Shown: positions 25,396 to 34,484, counted from the stretch's first letter. The stretch is DNA of 64,000 nucleotides from Bacteroidales bacterium (GCA_017960605.1 JAGCYV010000001.1:1-64000), one strand, 5' to 3'. Program-made: numbers and translations. Notes: generated by a model not told the origin, from the sequence alone.

Positions 25396-27124
25396 TATCA
25401 AACAGGGTGCCGGACGGCTGAAGCCCGACACCCTTGTCCTCATTCTGATGGCTGCCTGGTGGGTGCTCAACCTGCTGCAGGCAGCCTTCACCGGCCTTGC
25501 CGACGACGAGTCCTATTACTGGTATTTCTCCCAGCATCTCGACTGGGGCTACTACGACCATCCGCCTATGGTGGCACTCTTGGTAGCCCTCTCTTCCTGG
25601 CTGCCGGGCACCCTTGGCATCCGCTTCTTCGCCACCCTCTTGCAGCCGCTCTACCTGCTGCTTTTCTGGCATCTGATTCGTCCTGCCGACGCTTCCCGTC
25701 GCGACGCAGTGCTCTACGTGCTTCTTTGCTTCTCGCAGCCTCTGTTGCAACTCTATGGCTTCATGGCCGTTCCCGACGCACCGCTGATGCTGTTCACCGT
25801 GCTCTTCCTCTGGGCCTACCGCCGTTTCTGTCGCGACAACAGCTTCGTCAGCGCCCTCTTGTTGGGACTTTCGGTGGCTTTGCTGGGATACAGCAAGTAT
25901 CACGGTGCTTTGGTGGTGTTTCTGGCTTTGGTGGCCAATCCCAAGCTCTTCCTTCGAGGCCGCCTCTATCTGGCCGGAGGAGTGGCCCTGCTGCTTTTCC
26001 TGCCCCATCTCTGGTGGCAGTACATGCATGACTGGGCCTCGTTCCGCTACCATCTTGTGGGACGCAACGCCTGGGGTTATGACCTCAGCTTCACCCTCGA
26101 GTACCTGGCCACTGTGGCGGTGCTCTTCAATCCTTTGTGGATTATCCATTTCGTCAAAGGTCTGCGCAAGCCTGCATCCGACGAGGACCTGACCTTGCGG
26201 CGTGTGTTCATCGTGCTCTTCGCCGGCTTTGTGTTATTCTTCCTTGTGGCCACATTGCGTGGCCGTGTGCAGCCTCAGTGGCTGCTGCCCGTCAGCTTGC
26301 CGGTGGTGGCGTTGGTGTTCCGCGCCGGACGCCAGTCGCACTTCGTACGCTCGGCGGCCATCGTTTGCGCTGTCCTCTTCGTGTTGGTACGGGTGGTGGC
26401 AGTGGTCAATCCCACCCACCTGAAAGGTCAGCTGTGGGAGGGCGACGAGCCTTACCGCAAGCTCGCCGCTGTCGCCGACGGCCGTCCCGTCGAGTTCCTC
26501 GGATGCTATTCGTTTGCCTCCAAGTATGCCTACTACACCGGCCAGCCCGCCCATTGCAGCTCGCTCTACTACAGCCGCGAGAACCAGTGGCAGTACGACA
26601 CCGCCGACCGCGCCTTTGCCGGACGCGAGGTGGTGGTTGCCGACTTGGGCGACCTGCACGGCGAGACCCTCGAGGTAGAGGCTAATCGCAATATCAAATA
26701 TCTGATGATGCGCGACTTCCATCCTATGCGAGAACTGAAGGTGACCAGTTTGGAGCCCATCGACTTCTGCGTTCCCGACAGCCTGCCCAAGTTCCCGCTC
26801 ACGCTTCGGGTCACCAACCCCTACAGTTATGACATCGTTCCCTCCGCCGATGAGCCTGTCCGCATCTCGCTCTGGTTCCAATGGGGGAGCAACACCGTCG
26901 CTGCCGCCACATCTATTCTCAGCGACACCTTGCATGCCGGCAGCGAGACGGTCATACGACCCTTGATGACGATGTCCTCCGCCGTACCCGAGGGAATCCA
27001 CCTCAGCGGTCTGGCCATCGGATATATGCGCTACTATCCCGCCGCCAACAGCCCCCAATACCGCACCACCGTCAGCCGCCAATCGGGGACGACCACCATC
27101 AAAGGCGACTGGAACTTAGAATGA
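25376..27124 (+). CDS. Glycosyltransferase family 39 (ArnT/PMT-like) integral membrane protein
   Basis: 582 aa from ATG 25376; GTG starts at 25370, 25379 and 25382 are alternatives. Around 10-11 transmembrane helices precede a C-terminal ~200-aa periplasmic domain, the GT-C fold. The first loop has the catalytic-type DDESYYW followed by YYDHPPMVALL, typical of GT39 enzymes that use polyprenyl-phosphate sugars. It would glycosylate a lipid or protein outside the cytoplasmic membrane. The overlap with fabG couples it to the fatty-acid operon, suggesting a lipid-linked role. Confidence 0.85.
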   Translation: MVVCRSDIKQGAGRLKPDTLVLILMAAWWVLNLLQAAFTGLADDESYYWYFSQHLDWGYYDHPPMVALLVALSSWLPGTLGIRFFATLLQPLYLLLFWHLIRPADASRRDAVLYVLLCFSQPLLQLYGFMAVPDAPLMLFTVLFLWAYRRFCRDNSFVSALLLGLSVALLGYSKYHGALVVFLALVANPKLFLRGRLYLAGGVALLLFLPHLWWQYMHDWASFRYHLVGRNAWGYDLSFTLEYLATVAVLFNPLWIIHFVKGLRKPASDEDLTLRRVFIVLFAGFVLFFLVATLRGRVQPQWLLPVSLPVVALVFRAGRQSHFVRSAAIVCAVLFVLVRVVAVVNPTHLKGQLWEGDEPYRKLAAVADGRPVEFLGCYSFASKYAYYTGQPAHCSSLYYSRENQWQYDTADRAFAGREVVVADLGDLHGETLEVEANRNIKYLMMRDFHPMRELKVTSLEPIDFCVPDSLPKFPLTLRVTNPYSYDIVPSADEPVRISLWFQWGSNTVAAATSILSDTLHAGSETVIRPLMTMSSAVPEGIHLSGLAIGYMRYYPAANSPQYRTTVSRQSGTTTIKGDWNLE

Positions 27125-27140
27125 AGAAAACATTACCGTT

Positions 27141-27893
27141 ATGCAAAACGACACGATAGACACCCTCTTGCGGCACCGCTCTGTCCGCCAGTTCACCCCC
27201 GAGGCCATCGATTCCGACACCCTGAAGGAAATCCTCGAGTGCGGCCTCCGCGCCTCCAATACGGGCAACATGCAACTATACAGTGTGATTACCACCACGC
27301 AGGAACCCCTCAGGAGCGAGCTCTGCAAGCTGCACTTCGGCCAGTGTGCCACCGCCCCGTTGTGGCTCACCGTCTGCACCGATGTGGCTCGCTATCATCA
27401 GTACTGCCGTGTTAATCAGTGTGATGAGCCTTATGGCAACCTGCTGTGGTTCGTCTCCGCCCTCGTCGATGCCTCGCTCTGCGCCCAGAACATTTGTGTG
27501 GCCGCCGAGTCCAAGGGTTTGGGGTTCTGCTATCTCGGCACCGTCAACTACAACACGCGCCAGATAGCCGAGTTGCTGCAATGCCCCAAGGGGGTGGTGC
27601 CAGTCATCGCCATCGCGATGGGTCATCCCGCTGAGGAACCTCGCATGAGCGAACGTCTGGGACAGGATGCAGTGGTACACAACGAAACCTATCACGTGCC
27701 GACCGACGACGAACTGGTTGCCAGCCATAAGGTGCGCGACGAGCACCCCTTCAACCGACAGATGGTTCGTGAGAACGGCACCCGCAACTACTGCGAGATT
27801 TTCACCACCAAGCGCTATCCGCACGACATGAATGTCGCCGTCAGCCGCGACCTGTTGCAGTTCCTCCAAGAGAGCGGCATGTGGGATTTCTGA
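27141..27893 (+). CDS. NfsA-type nitroreductase, FMN-dependent
   Basis: 250 aa. RHRSVRQFTPEAIDSDTLKE is the FMN-phosphate binding start of the nitroreductase family. RASNTGNMQLYSVI and CVAAESKGLGFCYLGTVNYN match the NfsA/FRP subgroup, which reduces quinones or nitro compounds with NAD(P)H. The C-terminal ~40 residues (RYPHDMNVAVSRDLLQFLQE) are typical of Bacteroidota versions. It follows the GT39 gene by 16 bases and is probably last in the operon. Confidence 0.88.
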   Translation: MQNDTIDTLLRHRSVRQFTPEAIDSDTLKEILECGLRASNTGNMQLYSVITTTQEPLRSELCKLHFGQCATAPLWLTVCTDVARYHQYCRVNQCDEPYGNLLWFVSALVDASLCAQNICVAAESKGLGFCYLGTVNYNTRQIAELLQCPKGVVPVIAIAMGHPAEEPRMSERLGQDAVVHNETYHVPTDDELVASHKVRDEHPFNRQMVRENGTRNYCEIFTTKRYPHDMNVAVSRDLLQFLQESGMWDF

Positions 27894-27911
27894 TTGATTC
27901 ATTGATGATTT

Positions 27912-27942
27912 TTTGTAGGTTGAGAAAAAAAGTGTATCTTTG
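27912..27942 (+). promoter_or_regulatory. Promoter of the MORN-repeat gene
   Basis: TTTG (27912-27915), 19 bases, then GTG-TATCTTTG-CAG (-7 at 27935-27942): a full match to the Bacteroidota promoter. Confidence 0.8.
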
Positions 27943-27985
27943 CAGTCGAGATATTGCTGTTTTGTATCATAAAAATCATCAAATT

Positions 27986-29278
27986 ATGAAAAAGTTTTTT
28001 ATCGGTTTTCTCTTGGTTTTGTCGGTGTCGGCAGCTGTGTCGGCACAGGAGAATAGCGAACGTTGGCGCGAGATGCTGCAGAAGGTGACGACGAATGTGA
28101 CGATGGAGATCGGCGGCGTGAAGATTATCGGCAATATCGGCCAAGGAGACTTGGTGTTGCAGTACCGTCCGGATGGCAGCCTGTTTTGCGGCGGCCTCGG
28201 AACGGACGGAAACACGCTGACGGAAGGCATGCTGGTGAGCGGCGAAGGCCGGGAGATTGCCAACTGTCCCGGAGGCTGGGCCTATAGCGGCGGCTTCAAA
28301 GGGGACAGAAAGGAGATGTTCGGGACGGTATATGGGCGCGACGGGAAGGTGCTGTATATGGGACCTTTTCTGAACGACCAGCCGACGAGTGCCTATCCGG
28401 ATACGGGTTCGATGATATTGGCGATGAAGACGTTTGCGGCGGAGGATTTGAGCGACGGGGGTGTGTATGTGGGTGAGTTTGAGGATGGCAAGAGATCGGG
28501 TCTGGGAATGTATATCTGGGCGTCGGGCAATGCCTGGTACGGTCACTGGAAGGAGTGGAACCGCGAGGGTACGGGTCTTCAGATGAACTATGACGGAAGC
28601 TACATGACGGGCACCTGGAAGGATGGAAAGTATGTGGATGCCCAGCAGCAGAAGCAGCAGGAGGAAGAGGATGATCCCATCGTGCGGGCGAAGATGAAGA
28701 GACGTTGGGAGGATGTGTTCAATTTCGAGAAGCGGATGTATTATGACCGCGGAACCTATCATATCGGCGAGAAGGAAGAAGGAATTGCGATGCGTGTGTG
28801 GGGTCGGCTTCCGTACAAGTGCCACGTGTATGTGGGCGGTTACGACTATGGCTTCCAGGGGAATGGCATGATGATGGTGGCGGAAGGATACGACATAAGC
28901 AACTGCAACGACGGATGGGTGTATGTGGGGCATTACGATAAAGGAGAGAAGGATGGAGATGTGGGAAAGGTATATGACCATGAAGGAAATCTGATATACT
29001 ACGGAGCGTTCCGCAAGGGGAAGCCTGTGGGTGTGTATCCGTCGAAGGAGTCGTATCCGTCGTACAAGTTCGAGATAGTGAACTACCCGAGCGGTGACAA
29101 GTATATCGGAGAGACGAAGAAGGGGAAGAGACAGGGTACAGGCCTTTATGTGAGTGAGAACGGCAATGCGTGGTTCGGCCACTGGGAGAACGGAACGTTG
29201 AACGGCGAGGGCCTGTTTATGACGATGGATGGGAAATATGCGATTGGAACGTGGAGTGCCGGGAAGAGGGTGAGGTGA
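27986..29278 (+). CDS. Secreted MORN-repeat protein
   Basis: 430 aa from ATG 27986; an earlier in-frame start would include the promoter. A signal peptide (KKFFIGFLLVLSVSAAVSAQ) is followed by two blocks of MORN-type repeats. Examples are YVGEFEDGKRSGLGMYIW near residue 155 and YIGETKKGKRQGTGLYV near residue 372. They are separated by a Gln/Glu-rich linker near residue 220. MORN repeats make beta-hairpin ladders that bind lipids or proteins. Cellular role unknown. A small TGCTC/GAGCA hairpin follows the stop. Confidence 0.82.
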   Translation: MKKFFIGFLLVLSVSAAVSAQENSERWREMLQKVTTNVTMEIGGVKIIGNIGQGDLVLQYRPDGSLFCGGLGTDGNTLTEGMLVSGEGREIANCPGGWAYSGGFKGDRKEMFGTVYGRDGKVLYMGPFLNDQPTSAYPDTGSMILAMKTFAAEDLSDGGVYVGEFEDGKRSGLGMYIWASGNAWYGHWKEWNREGTGLQMNYDGSYMTGTWKDGKYVDAQQQKQQEEEDDPIVRAKMKRRWEDVFNFEKRMYYDRGTYHIGEKEEGIAMRVWGRLPYKCHVYVGGYDYGFQGNGMMMVAEGYDISNCNDGWVYVGHYDKGEKDGDVGKVYDHEGNLIYYGAFRKGKPVGVYPSKESYPSYKFEIVNYPSGDKYIGETKKGKRQGTGLYVSENGNAWFGHWENGTLNGEGLFMTMDGKYAIGTWSAGKRVR

Positions 29279-29314
29279 CCGCGTGCTCGCGGAGAGCATT
29301 AAATAAAAACAATT

Positions 29315-29345
29315 TTGTTAGATTGGTTTTTTGACGTAAATTTGC
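29315..29345 (+). promoter_or_regulatory. Promoter of the etf operon
   Basis: TTTG (29315-29318), 19 bases, then ACG-TAAATTTG-CAT (-7 at 29338-29345). Confidence 0.8.
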
Positions 29346-29366
29346 ATTTTATTAACTAAATAGACT

Positions 29367-30236
29367 ATGAGTTTGAAAATCGTTGTACTTGCCAAACAAG
29401 TGCCTGACACAAGGAATGTTGGCAAGGATGCTATGACGGCGGAGGGTACGGTGAACCGTGCCGCGCTGCCTGCCATTTTTAACCCCGAAGACCTGAATGC
29501 TTTGGAACAGGCGCTGCGCCTGAAGGAGAAAGACCCCGAAACGACGGTGGGCCTGCTGACGATGGGTCCGCCGCGAGCGGGCGAGATTATCCGCGAGGGT
29601 CTCTATCGCGGAGCCGACACGGGCTGGCTGCTGACCGACCGTCTGTTTGCGGGTGCCGACACGCTGGCTACGAGCTACGCGCTGGCTACGGCTATCAAGA
29701 AGATTGGCGATGTGGATCTGGTCATCGGCGGCCGTCAGGCCATCGACGGCGACACCGCCCAGGTAGGTCCCCAGGTGGCCCAGAAGCTGGGTTTGAACCA
29801 GGTGACCTACGCCGAGGAAATCCTCAAGGTGGAGAACGGAAAGGCCACCATCCGCCGCATGATTGACGGCGGTGTGGAGGTGGTCGAGGCGCCGCTGCCT
29901 TTGGTCGTCACCGTGAACGGGAGCGCCGCCGAGTGCCGCCCAGCCAACGCCAAGCTGGTGATGAAGTACAAGTATGCCGCCTGCCCGCTGGAAGTGGCAG
30001 AGGACGACAAACGCAAAGAACTGCGTGCTGAGAGACCTTACCTCAACCTCATCCAGTGGAGTGTGGCCGATGTCGATGGCGACCCCAGCCAGTGCGGCAT
30101 GAGCGGCAGCCCGACGAAGGTGAAGGAGGTGCAGAGCATCGCCTTCCAGGCGAAGGAGAGCAAGTGCCTCACCGGCGCCGATACCGACATCGAAGGAATG
30201 ATTAAGGAGTTGTTGGACGAAAAGATAATTGGATAG
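29367..30236 (+). CDS. etfB: Electron transfer flavoprotein subunit beta
   Basis: 289 aa. The subunit binds AMP or FAD and accepts electrons from acyl-CoA dehydrogenases. The opening KIVVLAKQVPDTRNVG, the mid-sequence DLVIGGRQAIDGDTAQVGPQ and the VVTVNGSAAECRPANAK region are typical of the FixA/bifurcating-type beta subunit. It is followed one base later by etfA, then by a small gene and an acyl-CoA dehydrogenase. The four form a complete electron-transfer operon. Confidence 0.95.
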   Translation: MSLKIVVLAKQVPDTRNVGKDAMTAEGTVNRAALPAIFNPEDLNALEQALRLKEKDPETTVGLLTMGPPRAGEIIREGLYRGADTGWLLTDRLFAGADTLATSYALATAIKKIGDVDLVIGGRQAIDGDTAQVGPQVAQKLGLNQVTYAEEILKVENGKATIRRMIDGGVEVVEAPLPLVVTVNGSAAECRPANAKLVMKYKYAACPLEVAEDDKRKELRAERPYLNLIQWSVADVDGDPSQCGMSGSPTKVKEVQSIAFQAKESKCLTGADTDIEGMIKELLDEKIIG

Positions 30237-30237
30237 T

Positions 30238-31293
30238 ATGAACAACGTTTTTGTATATATCGAGATTGAGGGCACCGAGGTGCGCGAGGTGAGCCAGGAG
30301 TTGCTGACCAAAGGCCGCAAGCTGGCCAATGAAGTCGGTGTGGAGCTGCACGCTGTGGCTATCGGCACCGGCATCAAAGGAAAGGTGGAAGAGCAGGTGC
30401 TGCCCTACGGAGTGGATAAACTCTTCGTGTTCGACGCTCCCGAACTGTTCCCCTACACTTCGGCCCCGCATACGGACATCGTGGTGAACCTCTTCAAGGA
30501 GGAGCAGCCGCAGATTTGCCTGATGGGCGCCACCGTCATCGGACGTGACCTCGGCCCGCGTGTGAGCTCGAGCCTCACCAGCGGTCTGACGGCCGACTGC
30601 ACGCAGCTGGAGATAGGCCCCTATGAGGACAAGAAGAGCGGCAAGGTGTATGAGAACCTGCTGTACCAGATACGTCCCGCTTTCGGTGGCAACATCGTGG
30701 CCACCATCGTGAATCCCGACCACCGTCCGCAGATGGCCACCGTCCGCAGCGGCGTCATGCAGAAGGCCGTGTATGACGGGCTCGGCGACCGAAGTGGAGC
30801 CAAGGCCTCCCAGGCCTGCAAGAAAGAGGTCGTCTATCCCGAAGTGAGTAAGTACGTCTCGCCCGAGGCCTTCGTGGTAAAAGTGCTCGACCACCATGTA
30901 GAGGCTGCCAAGCACAACCTCAAAGGCGCTCCCATCGTGGTGAGCGGCGGCTACGGCGTGGGTTCGAAGGAAGGCTTCGATATGCTCTTCGAGCTGGCCA
31001 AAGTGCTTCACGGCGAGGTGGGCGGCAGTCGTGCCGCCGTCGATGCCGGATGGATTGACAACGACCGCCAGATAGGCCAGACGGGTGTCACTGTGCACCC
31101 GAAGGTGTATATCGCCTGCGGCATCAGCGGTCAGATACAGCATATCGCCGGCATGCAGGACAGCGGTATCATCATCAGCATCAACAGCGACCCCGAGGCC
31201 CCCATCAACAAGATCGCCGACTATGTGATCACCGGCACGGTGGAAGAGGTGGTCCCCAAGATGATCAAGTATTACAAACAAAATAGCAAGTGA
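30238..31293 (+). CDS. etfA: Electron transfer flavoprotein subunit alpha
   Basis: 351 aa from ATG 30238, one base after the etfB stop; an upstream TTG is less likely. The C-terminal FAD-binding domain is complete: GGYGVGSKEGFD, GGSRAAVDAGWI, QIGQTGVTVHPKVYIACGIS and IIISINSDPEAPI. With EtfB it shuttles electrons between the acyl-CoA dehydrogenase and a membrane or ferredoxin acceptor. Confidence 0.95.
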   Translation: MNNVFVYIEIEGTEVREVSQELLTKGRKLANEVGVELHAVAIGTGIKGKVEEQVLPYGVDKLFVFDAPELFPYTSAPHTDIVVNLFKEEQPQICLMGATVIGRDLGPRVSSSLTSGLTADCTQLEIGPYEDKKSGKVYENLLYQIRPAFGGNIVATIVNPDHRPQMATVRSGVMQKAVYDGLGDRSGAKASQACKKEVVYPEVSKYVSPEAFVVKVLDHHVEAAKHNLKGAPIVVSGGYGVGSKEGFDMLFELAKVLHGEVGGSRAAVDAGWIDNDRQIGQTGVTVHPKVYIACGISGQIQHIAGMQDSGIIISINSDPEAPINKIADYVITGTVEEVVPKMIKYYKQNSK

Positions 31294-31296
31294 CGT

Positions 31297-31548
31297 ATGG
31301 GAAAGACAATGCAACAGATTGACCACGATGCGTGGGAAGAAGGTTACGGCCGCAACAGCGGAGCGGTGAACCAGGAATGCAACGACCTCACGTTGAAGGC
31401 TATGTACGAGGAACTGGCCAGACGCAAGGCTGAGAAAGAAGGGGTCAAGGAAGAACCGCCCAAAGAACTCACCCAGGAAGAGAAGGACGAAAAGTGGGAA
31501 AAAGTGATGGACTCCCTGAGTTGGGTGGATGAGGATTATAAACCCTGA
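31297..31548 (+). CDS. Small charged protein inside the etf operon
   Basis: 83 aa, with no signal peptide and no membrane segment. It is strongly charged (Lys/Glu-rich, residues 35-68, RRKAEKEGVKEEPPKELTQE) and probably helical. It starts 3 bases after etfA and lies 48 bases before the acyl-CoA dehydrogenase gene, so it is co-transcribed with both. I do not recognise it. Its position suggests an accessory or assembly role for the flavoprotein-dehydrogenase complex, which is inference. Confidence 0.72.
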   Translation: MGKTMQQIDHDAWEEGYGRNSGAVNQECNDLTLKAMYEELARRKAEKEGVKEEPPKELTQEEKDEKWEKVMDSLSWVDEDYKP

Positions 31549-31596
31549 AATAATCAGAAAATATAAGGATTAGAAAATAAAAAAGAGAAACAATAC

Positions 31597-33306
31597 ATGG
31601 CAAACTACTATAACGACCACCCGGAGATAGCGTTTCATCTGGAACATCCGCTGATGAAGCGTCTGGTGGAACTGAAAGAGAAGAACTACGCCGATGCCGC
31701 GAACTATGCCGATGCGCCGGTGGATTATGAGGACGCGATTGAGAACTACCGCCGTATTCTCGACATCACGGGCGATGTGGCGGCCAATGTCATCGAGCCC
31801 AACTCGGAGAGCGTGGATCTGGAAGGCCCGCATCTGGAGAACGGCCGCATGATCTATGCCTCCAAGACCTTCGAGAACCTCGACGTGACCCGTAAGGCCG
31901 GCCTCTACGGTGTCTCGATGCCGCGTCGCTACGGCGGACTGAACCTGCCGAGTGTCATCTTCTCGATGATGAGCGAGATTATCAGTGCCTCCGATGCCGG
32001 CTTCCAGAACATCTGGAGCCTGCAGAGCTGCATCGACACCCTCTATGAGTTCGGCAGCGAGGAGCAGCGTGCGAAGTACATCCCCCGCATCTGCGCCGGC
32101 GAGACGATGAGTATGGACCTCACCGAACCCGACGCCGGTAGCGACCTGCAGCGCGTCATGCTCAAGGCTACCTTCGACGAGAAGGAGAACTGCTGGCGCC
32201 TGAACGGTGTGAAGCGCTTCATCACCAACGGCGACTCCGACATCCACCTCGTGCTGGCCCGCTCGGAAGAGGGGACCAAGGACGGACGCGGATTGTCGAT
32301 GTTCATCTATGACAAGCGCAACGGCGGCGTGGATGTGCGTCATATCGAGCACAAACTCGGCATCCACGGAAGCCCCACCTGCGAGCTGACCTACAAGAAT
32401 GCGAAGGCCGAGCTCTGCGGCGACCGCAAGCTGGGTCTCATCAAGTACGTGATGGCGCTGATGAACGGCGCCCGTCTGGGTATCGCCGCCCAGAGCGTGG
32501 GTGTGGAGCAGGAAGCCTACAACGAGGGTCTGGCCTATGCCCGCGAACGTGCCCAGTTCGGCGAGAAGATCATCAACTTCCCCGCCGTCTATGACATGCT
32601 GAGCCGCATGAAGGCCAAACTCGACGCCGGCCGTTCGTTGCTCTACCAGACCGCCCGCTATGTCGATCTCTACAAGAGCCTCGAGGACATCCAGCGCGAC
32701 CGCAAACTGGAGCCCGAGGAGCGCAACGAGATGAAGCTGTACAGCCGTCTGGCCGACGCCTTCACGCCGCTGGCCAAAGGGATGAACAGCGAATACGCCA
32801 GCCAGAACGCCTACGACGCCATCAGTATCCACGGCGGCTCGGGATTCATCATGGAATACAAGAGCCAGCGCCTCTACCGCGACGCCCGTATCTTCAGTAT
32901 CTATGAGGGTACCACGCAGCTGCAGGTGGTGGCGGCCATCCGCTACGTCACCAACGGCACCTACCTTCAGGTCATCAAAGACATGATGCAGAGCGAGGTG
33001 AGCGACGAGATGAAGCCCTTGAAGGCCCGCATCGCTCCGCTGGTTAATCTCTACGAGCAGGCCGTCAACTACGTGAAGGAGCAAGGCAACCAGGATGTGC
33101 ACGACTTCCTGGCACGCCGCCTCTACGACATGACCGCCGAAATCATCATGAGCCTGCTTATCATGGACGATGCCACCCGTGCGCCGGAACTCTTCTCCAA
33201 GAGTGCCCATGTCTATGTCCGTATGACGGAAGAGGACGTCTGTGCGAAGGCCTACTATGTGATGCACTTCACCGAGGCCGACCTCGCCAACTTCCGCGCC
33301 GAATAA
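31597..33306 (+). CDS. Acyl-CoA dehydrogenase family flavoprotein
   Basis: 569 aa, longer than the classical ~380-aa enzymes because of an N-terminal extension and a C-terminal domain of about 110 residues. Key motifs are MSMDLTEPDAGSDLQ, WRLNGVKRFITNGDSDIHL, the flavin-binding RAQFGEKI and IHGGSGFIMEYKSQRLYRDA. The catalytic Glu is in IFSIYEGTTQLQ. It oxidises an acyl-CoA or, in anaerobes, may run as an enoyl-CoA reductase with EtfAB. Confidence 0.93.
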   Translation: MANYYNDHPEIAFHLEHPLMKRLVELKEKNYADAANYADAPVDYEDAIENYRRILDITGDVAANVIEPNSESVDLEGPHLENGRMIYASKTFENLDVTRKAGLYGVSMPRRYGGLNLPSVIFSMMSEIISASDAGFQNIWSLQSCIDTLYEFGSEEQRAKYIPRICAGETMSMDLTEPDAGSDLQRVMLKATFDEKENCWRLNGVKRFITNGDSDIHLVLARSEEGTKDGRGLSMFIYDKRNGGVDVRHIEHKLGIHGSPTCELTYKNAKAELCGDRKLGLIKYVMALMNGARLGIAAQSVGVEQEAYNEGLAYARERAQFGEKIINFPAVYDMLSRMKAKLDAGRSLLYQTARYVDLYKSLEDIQRDRKLEPEERNEMKLYSRLADAFTPLAKGMNSEYASQNAYDAISIHGGSGFIMEYKSQRLYRDARIFSIYEGTTQLQVVAAIRYVTNGTYLQVIKDMMQSEVSDEMKPLKARIAPLVNLYEQAVNYVKEQGNQDVHDFLARRLYDMTAEIIMSLLIMDDATRAPELFSKSAHVYVRMTEEDVCAKAYYVMHFTEADLANFRAE

Positions 33307-33312
33307 AACAGC

Positions 33313-33401
33313 AAGGTGAAAGGTGAAGGATCAAAGGTGAAAGGCAGCAGGCGTGTCGTTCTGGTCGCGTTGCTTTTCACCTTTCCTCTTTCACCCTTTG
33401 C
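33313..33401. repeat. Inverted pair of GGTGAAA simple-repeat words
   Basis: 33313-33344 repeats AAGGTGAAAGG, and 33373-33401 carries the complementary CTTTTCACC words. The two arms can pair across the start codon and signal-peptide region of the lipid A deacylase-like gene. Confidence 0.65.
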
Positions 33402-34398
33402 TTTTACCGCCCACGGGCAACCGTCGCATTACAGCTTCTCCGCCACCTCGGGCAAGGTGATCGCCACCAACGGCTCGCCCTTCAACGGCAAGTCGCCGAC
33501 GGTGGGAATCGATGCGGCCCTCTATTGGCAGCAGACCGACAGCAGCGCCTGCGCCTTGTTTTGGGACCAGCCTTTCTTCGGGCTGAGGACAAACTACGCC
33601 CATGTGTTCAATGCGGTGGCCGGCGACCGTATAGGGCTGGCGGGCTTCCTGCAGGGAACGCTGGTGGGCCACCTCGACTGGACCTACAGCGTGGGACTTT
33701 CGTTCTACACGCGGCCTTACAGCCACTTCCCCAATCCCAAGAACGACTACATCGGCTCTGTGGCCAATTGCCTGATTGACCTGGGGCTGTTGTACAACAT
33801 CCCCCTGCCGTCCGACAACACCCTTTTCCTCTCCGCCAAAGTGGTGCATTCCAGCAACGGCTACCTCTACAAGCCCAATCACGGGCTCAACTACATGCAG
33901 CTGGAGGTGGGCTTGCGGCGCGGTCCTCAGCGTGAAAGGAGTCGCCAGCGGGTGGATTTCCCCTCCTTCGTCCCTTCCGGCGCCCCGTTCGTGATGGTGG
34001 CTCCGGCATTGGTGCAGTCGCGCTACGACCCGTTGACGGTCATCCGCTACTATCCCGCCTACACCGTGCAGCTGGGCTATATCCAGCATGTGCACCCCTG
34101 TTTCTCCTACGGGGCCGCGTTGGACCTCTCCTACAACTTCACCCACCGCCTGCTGGCGCCGTCCGGCGAGTGGCCTGTCTATCCCGCCGCCTCGGTCTTC
34201 GGCGACTGCCAGTGGGGACCGCTGGTGCTCCGCCTCGGGCTGGCCCGCTATCTGGCCTATTACCCCCTCAACTGGGAGCCCTACTACGAGCGCGTGGGCC
34301 TCTACTACCGCTTCGGGCGTCAGATGGCCGGCGTCGGCATGAAGGTGCATTACGACCACATCGACTACATCGAGTGGACGTGGGCTATCGAGCTTTGA
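33316..34398 (+). CDS. Outer-membrane acyloxyacyl hydrolase / lipid A deacylase-like protein
   Basis: About 353-360 aa. A beta-barrel protein with HSSNGYLYKPNHGLN near residue 175, recalling the His-Ser catalytic segment of PagL-type lipid A 3-O-deacylases annotated as acyloxyacyl hydrolase in Bacteroidota. No ATG start exists: GTG codons at 33316 and 33337 both lie inside a GGTGAAA simple-repeat word. The signal-peptide core (VALLFTFPLSPFAF) is encoded by the complementary word. The final strand ends in WAIEL. Confidence 0.75.
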   Translation: MKGEGSKVKGSRRVVLVALLFTFPLSPFAFTAHGQPSHYSFSATSGKVIATNGSPFNGKSPTVGIDAALYWQQTDSSACALFWDQPFFGLRTNYAHVFNAVAGDRIGLAGFLQGTLVGHLDWTYSVGLSFYTRPYSHFPNPKNDYIGSVANCLIDLGLLYNIPLPSDNTLFLSAKVVHSSNGYLYKPNHGLNYMQLEVGLRRGPQRERSRQRVDFPSFVPSGAPFVMVAPALVQSRYDPLTVIRYYPAYTVQLGYIQHVHPCFSYGAALDLSYNFTHRLLAPSGEWPVYPAASVFGDCQWGPLVLRLGLARYLAYYPLNWEPYYERVGLYYRFGRQMAGVGMKVHYDHIDYIEWTWAIEL

Positions 34399-34420
34399 AT
34401 GAGGCCATAAGCAGAAAGTT

Positions 34421-34452
34421 TTTGTCGCATTCGGGAAAAATGTGTAAATTTG
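34421..34452 (+). promoter_or_regulatory. Promoter of the DRTGG gene
   Basis: TTTG (34421-34424), 20 bases, then GTG-TAAATTTG-CAT (-7 at 34445-34452). The spacer carries TTCGGGAAAAA (34430-34440). Confidence 0.75.
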
Positions 34453-34484
34453 CATTTTGAAAATCAACGACAAAAAATCATCAA

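Noticed and set aside
31570..33267. 565-codon open frame on the minus strand across the acyl-CoA dehydrogenase gene
   Set aside because: It mirrors a gene with all catalytic motifs, reads as His/Val/Leu-rich low-complexity protein, and is a codon-bias shadow.
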